From Thermacetogenium sp. UBA5472 (GTDB lineage Bacteria > Bacillota > DSM-12270 > Thermacetogeniales > Thermacetogeniaceae): a stretch of DNA of 8,953 nucleotides. The stretch lies in contig DIQC01000089.1 in NCBI GenBank assembly GCA_002426495.1, positions 9,383 to 18,335 on the forward strand, in the 5' to 3' direction. Of the stretch, positions 5,503 through 8,953 are shown piece after piece. The position numbers and the translations under genes are program-made. The notes beneath the pieces are model-generated. The model worked only from the letters and a program-made list of their open reading frames with translations. It searched no databases and was not told where the DNA came from. The first letter of the stretch is position 1. The number at the start of each line of letters is the position of its first letter.

Positions 5503-5698
5503 TCTCGGGGATGTGGTGAGCATGAGGAAGCAGCACCCTTGCGGGAGCAATGAATGGGAGATCCTGCGCATTGGGATGGATTTTCGTATTCGCTGCCTGA
5601 AGTGTGGGCGTATGGTGATGCTCCCCAGAGTAAAATTCGAAAAAAACGTTAAAGCGGTGCTCAGAACCAGTCAGGGGGAGGGTTCCCCTGATTCATAA
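5483..5698 (+). CDS. DUF951 family protein, small Cys-containing, with an unusual repeat-derived tail (71 aa)
   Basis: Short conserved Firmicutes protein of unknown function. The core YNLGDVVSMRKQHPCGSNEWEILRIGMDFRIRCLKCGRMVMLPRVKFEK (6-54) carries Cys20 in HPCG and a CLKC pair (Cys38, Cys41), which could bind a metal ion together. The 'LGD.V..RK.HPCG...WE..R.G.D...C..C.R' pattern is the DUF951 signature. The ATG at 5483 lies inside the end of the MscS gene, in another frame, with AGGAGAAGGGAGAGCAAG upstream serving as ribosome binding site. MscS-DUF951 adjacency is common in this phylum. The usual family end is near F.K.VK.IL; here RTSQGEGSPDS follows, and its codons coincide with a hairpin-forming copy of the dispersed repeat (5671-5691). 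Confidence 0.88.
   Translation: MKRRHYNLGDVVSMRKQHPCGSNEWEILRIGMDFRIRCLKCGRMVMLPRVKFEKNVKAVLRTSQGEGSPDS
5671..5691 (+). repeat. Repeat-family copy at the 3' end of the DUF951 gene, forming a perfect 7-bp hairpin
   Basis: TCAGGGG (5671-5677) pairs with CCCCTGA (5685-5691) around a GAGGGTT loop. The string TCAGGGGGAGGGTTCC matches the minus-strand TCAGGGGGACGGTTCC of the copy at 2107-2140 at all but one base. There is no T-run after it, so it is not a classical intrinsic terminator. Confidence 0.6.
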
Positions 5699-5841
5699 CC
5701 GAGGGGGACGCATTGCAGCGAGTTCCGCAGCAGCCCAGAACGGCCTGAGGCAAGACTTGATGCTATCCGGGACTAATCAGGGAGCAAGCGGAATCCGCCG
5801 GACTGTCAGACTACCTATAAACAGTAACGCTAACAGCCTAA
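5699..5841. other. Intergenic DNA between the DUF951 gene and the ABC transporter operator
   Basis: No gene is supported. GAGGGGGACG (5701-5710) and GTTCCGC (5722-5728) look like two halves of the dispersed repeat split by 11 bp, which could be chance. A short GCGGAATCCGC palindrome (5788-5798) and a TATAAA hexamer (5816-5821) are visible. No good -35 box stands 16-18 bp upstream of the TATAAA. Confidence 0.35.
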
Positions 5842-5881
5842 TCTTACGAAAACGTAAGACAGCGGTCAGGGAAACGTAAGA
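5842..5881. promoter_or_regulatory. Candidate operator upstream of the ABC transporter (TTACG-N4-CGTAA plus direct repeat)
   Basis: TCTTACG (5842-5848) and CGTAAGA (5853-5859) form a perfect inverted repeat around AAAA. The 10-mer AAACGTAAGA occurs at 5850-5859 and exactly again at 5872-5881, a 22-bp phase (two helical turns). Inverted sites with N4 spacing of the form TnACA-N4-TGTAA are reported for response regulators of Bce-type peptide-sensing systems, and this site has the same geometry. The weak hexamer TAAGAT (5891-5896) could be a -10 box for a promoter activated from here. Confidence 0.5.
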
Positions 5882-5917
5882 TTCGACTGCTAAGATAGAG
5901 GGCAAGGGGGTAAAGAT

Positions 5918-6589
5918 ATGCCGATTTTACACTGTTCCGCTTTATCTAAGACATATAAGAGCGGCGAAAATGCCGTCCATGCTCTGGGCGGTATCACCGT
6001 CTCCTTTGAACAGGGGGATTTTTGCGCGGTGAGAGGCCCCAGCGGCTCGGGCAAATCCACCCTGCTGCATATCCTCGGCGGTCTGGAGTATCCCACATCG
6101 GGAAAGGTATTTTACCAGGGTGAGGACCTCTTCGCCTATAACGATAATCAGCTGTCTATTCTGCGCCGGCGCAGGTTTGGTTTTGTGTTTCAGGCATATA
6201 ATCTTGTACAGGAATTGACCGCCTATGAGAACATTTTGCTGCCTGTGCTGCTGGACAAGAGAAATCCGGATGATAAATACATCACCATGCTCATTGAACT
6301 GCTGGGGATCGAAGACCGGCTGCATCACCTGCCAAATGCCCTCTCCGGCGGCCAGCAGCAGCGCATCGCCATAGCGCGGGCACTGGCCAACAGGCCCTCT
6401 ATCCTCTTCGCAGACGAACCCACAGGCAATCTCGACGGAAAGACGGGCAAAGAGGTTCTCTCTCTGCTCAAATATGTCGGCCAAGAGATGGGTGTGACCC
6501 TCATTCTCGTCACACATGACCTGAACATCGCCGAACAGGCCGAGCGCATCCTCACACTGGAAGATGGAAGCATCACCTATGACAGCTAA
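5918..6589 (+). CDS. ABC transporter ATP-binding protein, MacB/Bce/LolD-type (223 aa)
   Basis: Cytoplasmic ATPase that powers the FtsX-type permease encoded next to it. All nucleotide-binding motifs are intact: Walker A GPSGSGKST (40-48), Q-loop FVFQAYNL (Q92), signature LSGGQQQR (142-149), Walker B ILFADEPTG (162-170, catalytic E167), D-loop NLDG, and H-loop LVTHD (H200). The family label comes from the FtsX partner, the QEL/AYENILLPVLL segment after the Q-loop, and the short length. Proteins of this group act in export of peptides or lipoproteins, or in sensing and resistance to antimicrobial peptides; none of these can be chosen from the sequence. The ATG at 5918 is preceded by AAGGGGG (5904-5910). 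Its 3' end overlaps the permease start by 11 nt. Codons end largely in C, unlike selD or the MscS gene. Confidence 0.95.
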   Translation: MPILHCSALSKTYKSGENAVHALGGITVSFEQGDFCAVRGPSGSGKSTLLHILGGLEYPTSGKVFYQGEDLFAYNDNQLSILRRRRFGFVFQAYNLVQELTAYENILLPVLLDKRNPDDKYITMLIELLGIEDRLHHLPNALSGGQQQRIAIARALANRPSILFADEPTGNLDGKTGKEVLSLLKYVGQEMGVTLILVTHDLNIAEQAERILTLEDGSITYDS

Positions 6590-8953
6590 ATCTCCTTTTT
6601 CGGTAAACTCCATCGCCCTGGCCAATCTGCGCGGCAGGCGCGGAGAGTACAGGCTGCTCATAACAGGAATCGTGCTTGCCATCTACTTTATCGCGACAAC
6701 ACTCCTTTTCGCCGCAACCATGTATATCTCGCTGCAGGAACAGCACTACCAGCAGCTGGGCAGCCAGGATGCAATTATTTTAAACTGTCAGGAGGCGCCC
6801 CTGGAAGAATTAACGGCAAACGGTGTTTTCTCTGAGTACGGGACAGCCGAAACAGTGGGCTATGTCCTCCCGGACGGACAGAACAGGGGCAACGGCTTTT
6901 CCATTGCCAGATTTGATGAAACCGCCCTGACCCTTGCTAGAAAGGAGGCGGTCGAGGGCAGGCTGCCCGAAAAGGCCGGGGAGATCGCCCTCGAACAAAG
7001 CACCCTGGCGCGGCTGCGCAGCGGCGCCGCGGTGGGAGACGCCGTCACCCTCACCCTACTGATCCCGGACGGCACGGATTTTTTGGATGCCCCTGTCCAA
7101 AAAACCTTTACCCTGGTAGGAATACTCAATGACAAGCTCCTCTACTTAGAAAAGGGGTTTGGGCTTCCAGGCGCCCCGGCATACACGGACTTTCCCGCAG
7201 GGGTGCTCTCAGCAAGCGAGCCCCCTCTAGCCGCCGGGGGGAAAGAGGTGGTCAACTGCTACGGACGCTCTGCGCATAGCACCCAGGTCTTATATGAGCA
7301 ACTCAAACCATTTTGCGAGAAAAACGGCATCCTCTCCGACAACGGCTGGCCGAATGTAACAATCACGCGCTACCAGTTCTTCGGCGGCGACAATATCGGC
7401 GGCGACAACATCGTCTTAACATCTGCCTTCTTCATGATCATCGCCTTGATCCTGATGTGCGCCGCCTGCCTAGGCATTGTCAACTCATTTACCGCCAGCT
7501 TGGAATCACGCAAAGGGCAGATCGGCCTGCTGCGCGCAGTTGGCGCCACGAAAAAGCAGATACGCCAGATCTTCGGTCGAGAGACACTGCTTTTAGCCGT
7601 TTTCTCTATCCCTCTCGGCTTGCTGCTGGCCTGCCTCACCGTGTGGGGGATCAGCGGCCTATTGGGACCGGACTTTATCTTTCACCTTAACCTCCCGATC
7701 ATCGCCGGAGTGGCCGCGGCCGGCGTGCTCTGCGTTTTGCTGGCGGCATCCATACCGCTGAGAAAAGCGGCCAGGATACCACCCATGCAGGCAGTTCGCG
7801 ATGTTGATCTCTCCCGCAGCATGAAAAAGAGCCGGGTAGAAAGCGAGAGGGTCTTTAACGTCCCCCGCCTCATCGCCCGCCGCAGCCTGACCCTCTACAA
7901 AAACAAGCAGATCGCCATCACCGCCATGCTGACCGTGACGATCATGCTGCTCTCCCTGACCGTGTTCGCCTTGGCCCCGCTGATCAGGGAGTTCGAGGTG
8001 GACTATGGCAGTGATTACCATCTCTTTCATCGGGAGGGTGGCCCCGTAGGCTGGTTTCTGGAATATGAGTTTCACAAACCCGGCATCAGCGAGCAGGATA
8101 GGGCCGACATTGCCGCCTTGCCCACCGTAAAAACAGTTATGGGGGAAAAAGTACTCTCCGTGAAGATACTCGCAGACAAGATCACCCCCTATATGGTAGG
8201 GAGCCGTCTTGACTGTTATGACTATCTTTCCCCGGAAAAGCTAGAAGAAGTCACTATGCAGCAGCTGCCGGCGGAAATACCGGGGCCACCGCTGGAATAC
8301 TATCATTACTATTATCAGCATGACGGCATCTATGAACAGAGCAAGGCAAAATACGGCTATACCCAGGACTACCTCACTGTGGAATGTTTAGGCCTCGACG
8401 CCGAAGCTGTGGAACAGCTCTCCCCTTTCGTGTCTGAGGGCAGGATCGATATAGACAAGCTGTCTTCCGGGGAGGAAATTCTAATCATCGCCCCAGCGGA
8501 ATACGGCGTCTCTCTTCAACAGTTAAGCAACGATGGCAGAACTATGCGCACTGATTATGTGCTTGATGAGAACAAAACATACACATTCACATATCAAAAC
8601 GACGCCTTCCAGACAGGTGACCCCCTCACCCTGAGCCTGCTGTACAGCGATCAGCCTGAGCAGGACGATGAGGACGGAAACCCGATACTGCCTGATAAGG
8701 CGGTACGGATAGATAAAAGCGTCGCCATCGGCGCCCTCCTTGAGCCGACAGCCGGAGGAGAGTACCTGACAAGTGGCTTTTCTCACTTTTATGCCGAAAA
8801 AGTAGGCAGCATGATCACCACAACCGCGGGGTTGAGAGCGCTGGGATTCGAAGTCCCCTACGATTCCCTGAGCATTACTCTCTCCCAGAGCCCCGATAAC
8901 GCCCTGGAGGAGTACTTGGAAACCAGCCTCGCCCAGATCGCGGCGCGCACCGC
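6579..8953 (+). CDS. FtsX-type ABC transporter permease with two large extracellular domains (right end cut off; at least 791 aa)
   Basis: The frame starts at ATG 6579 inside the end of the ATPase gene and stays open to the window edge. The order read from the translation is: helix at about 26-52, first external domain 53-277, then an FtsX block of three helices (about 278-303, 337-361, 372-394) with the loop motif GLLRAVGATKKQIRQI (316-331). This is followed by a second repeat beginning with a helix at about 443-470 and a second external domain of more than 320 residues. The last three helices and the stop are missing. This duplicated 1+3 / 1+3 layout differs from BceB (one large external domain) and from MacB (4 helices per chain). 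The external segments are acidic and Tyr-rich (EYYHYYYQHDG). With the ATPase it would form an exporter or mechanotransducing complex; the substrate is unknown. No two-component genes are in view. Confidence 0.85.
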   Translation, partial: MTAKSPFSVNSIALANLRGRRGEYRLLITGIVLAIYFIATTLLFAATMYISLQEQHYQQLGSQDAIILNCQEAPLEELTANGVFSEYGTAETVGYVLPDGQNRGNGFSIARFDETALTLARKEAVEGRLPEKAGEIALEQSTLARLRSGAAVGDAVTLTLLIPDGTDFLDAPVQKTFTLVGILNDKLLYLEKGFGLPGAPAYTDFPAGVLSASEPPLAAGGKEVVNCYGRSAHSTQVLYEQLKPFCEKNGILSDNGWPNVTITRYQFFGGDNIGGDNIVLTSAFFMIIALILMCAACLGIVNSFTASLESRKGQIGLLRAVGATKKQIRQIFGRETLLLAVFSIPLGLLLACLTVWGISGLLGPDFIFHLNLPIIAGVAAAGVLCVLLAASIPLRKAARIPPMQAVRDVDLSRSMKKSRVESERVFNVPRLIARRSLTLYKNKQIAITAMLTVTIMLLSLTVFALAPLIREFEVDYGSDYHLFHREGGPVGWFLEYEFHKPGISEQDRADIAALPTVKTVMGEKVLSVKILADKITPYMVGSRLDCYDYLSPEKLEEVTMQQLPAEIPGPPLEYYHYYYQHDGIYEQSKAKYGYTQDYLTVECLGLDAEAVEQLSPFVSEGRIDIDKLSSGEEILIIAPAEYGVSLQQLSNDGRTMRTDYVLDENKTYTFTYQNDAFQTGDPLTLSLLYSDQPEQDDEDGNPILPDKAVRIDKSVAIGALLEPTAGGEYLTSGFSHFYAEKVGSMITTTAGLRALGFEVPYDSLSITLSQSPDNALEEYLETSLAQIAART
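7383..7412 (+). repeat. In-frame 15-bp tandem duplication in the permease gene
   Basis: GGCGGCGACAATATC is followed directly by GGCGGCGACAACATC (one base different). The protein reads GGDNI-GGDNI at residues 269-278, just where the first external domain enters the second membrane helix. It probably arose by slippage. Confidence 0.7.

Noticed and set aside
5671..5691. Intrinsic terminator after the DUF951 gene
   Set aside because: The stem is perfect but no T-run follows, and it lies inside the coding region. It is better explained as a repeat-family copy.
5942..6682. Long minus-strand open frame (246 codons) across the ABC ATPase gene
   Set aside because: It is antisense to a gene with complete ABC motifs; its length reflects the GC-rich codons of the sense strand.

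Overview
The window looks like chromosomal DNA of an anaerobic, low-GC-lineage Gram-positive bacterium (Firmicutes, class Clostridia, perhaps a Peptococcaceae-like group). This is inferred from strong AAGGAGG-type ribosome binding sites, TTG starts, a DUF951/MscS gene pair, a selenocysteine-using selD, and a uroporphyrinogen-decarboxylase-like gene of the kind found beside corrinoid methyltransferases. No species-level call is possible from the sequence alone.

Layout, left to right. (1) The last 90 codons of a URO-D-family gene (1-273). (2) An AT-rich two-gene type II toxin-antitoxin operon (promoter 436-464, AbrB-type antitoxin 535-903, RelE/ParE-type toxin 906-1196, intrinsic terminator 1192-1224). 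(3) A minus-strand COG1926-type phosphoribosyltransferase gene (1348-2007), bracketed by two identical 30-bp direct repeats. (4) A small three-helix membrane protein (2230-2502) and a CvpA-family membrane protein (2597-3298). (5) selD, encoding selenophosphate synthetase (3526-4584). (6) An MscS-type mechanosensitive channel (4651-5502), overlapping a DUF951 zinc-ribbon-like gene (5483-5698). (7) An intergenic region with an inverted/direct repeat operator candidate, then an ABC ATPase (5918-6589) translationally coupled to a large FtsX-type permease (6579 onward) that runs off the right edge.

The most notable gene is selD. Its reading frame is interrupted by an in-frame TGA at codon 19, exactly where the catalytic Cys/Sec of SelD lies. 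The TGA is followed at once by a two-storey hairpin with the architecture of a bacterial SECIS element. The true gene therefore starts at 3526; a naive caller would start at the TTG at 3616 and lose the active site. SelD makes the selenium donor needed for its own selenocysteine, a self-dependent loop.

The second notable signal is a family of dispersed repeats with the core GGGACGNTTC (six sites including one variant). Two of them lie across the 3' ends of genes, so the last residues of the phosphoribosyltransferase and of the DUF951 protein appear to be repeat-derived.

The ABC transporter half has a C-ending, GC-rich codon style unlike the genes to its left, and the toxin-antitoxin operon is AT-rich. 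The window therefore looks like a core backbone (CvpA, SelD, MscS, DUF951) with acquired modules on both sides.
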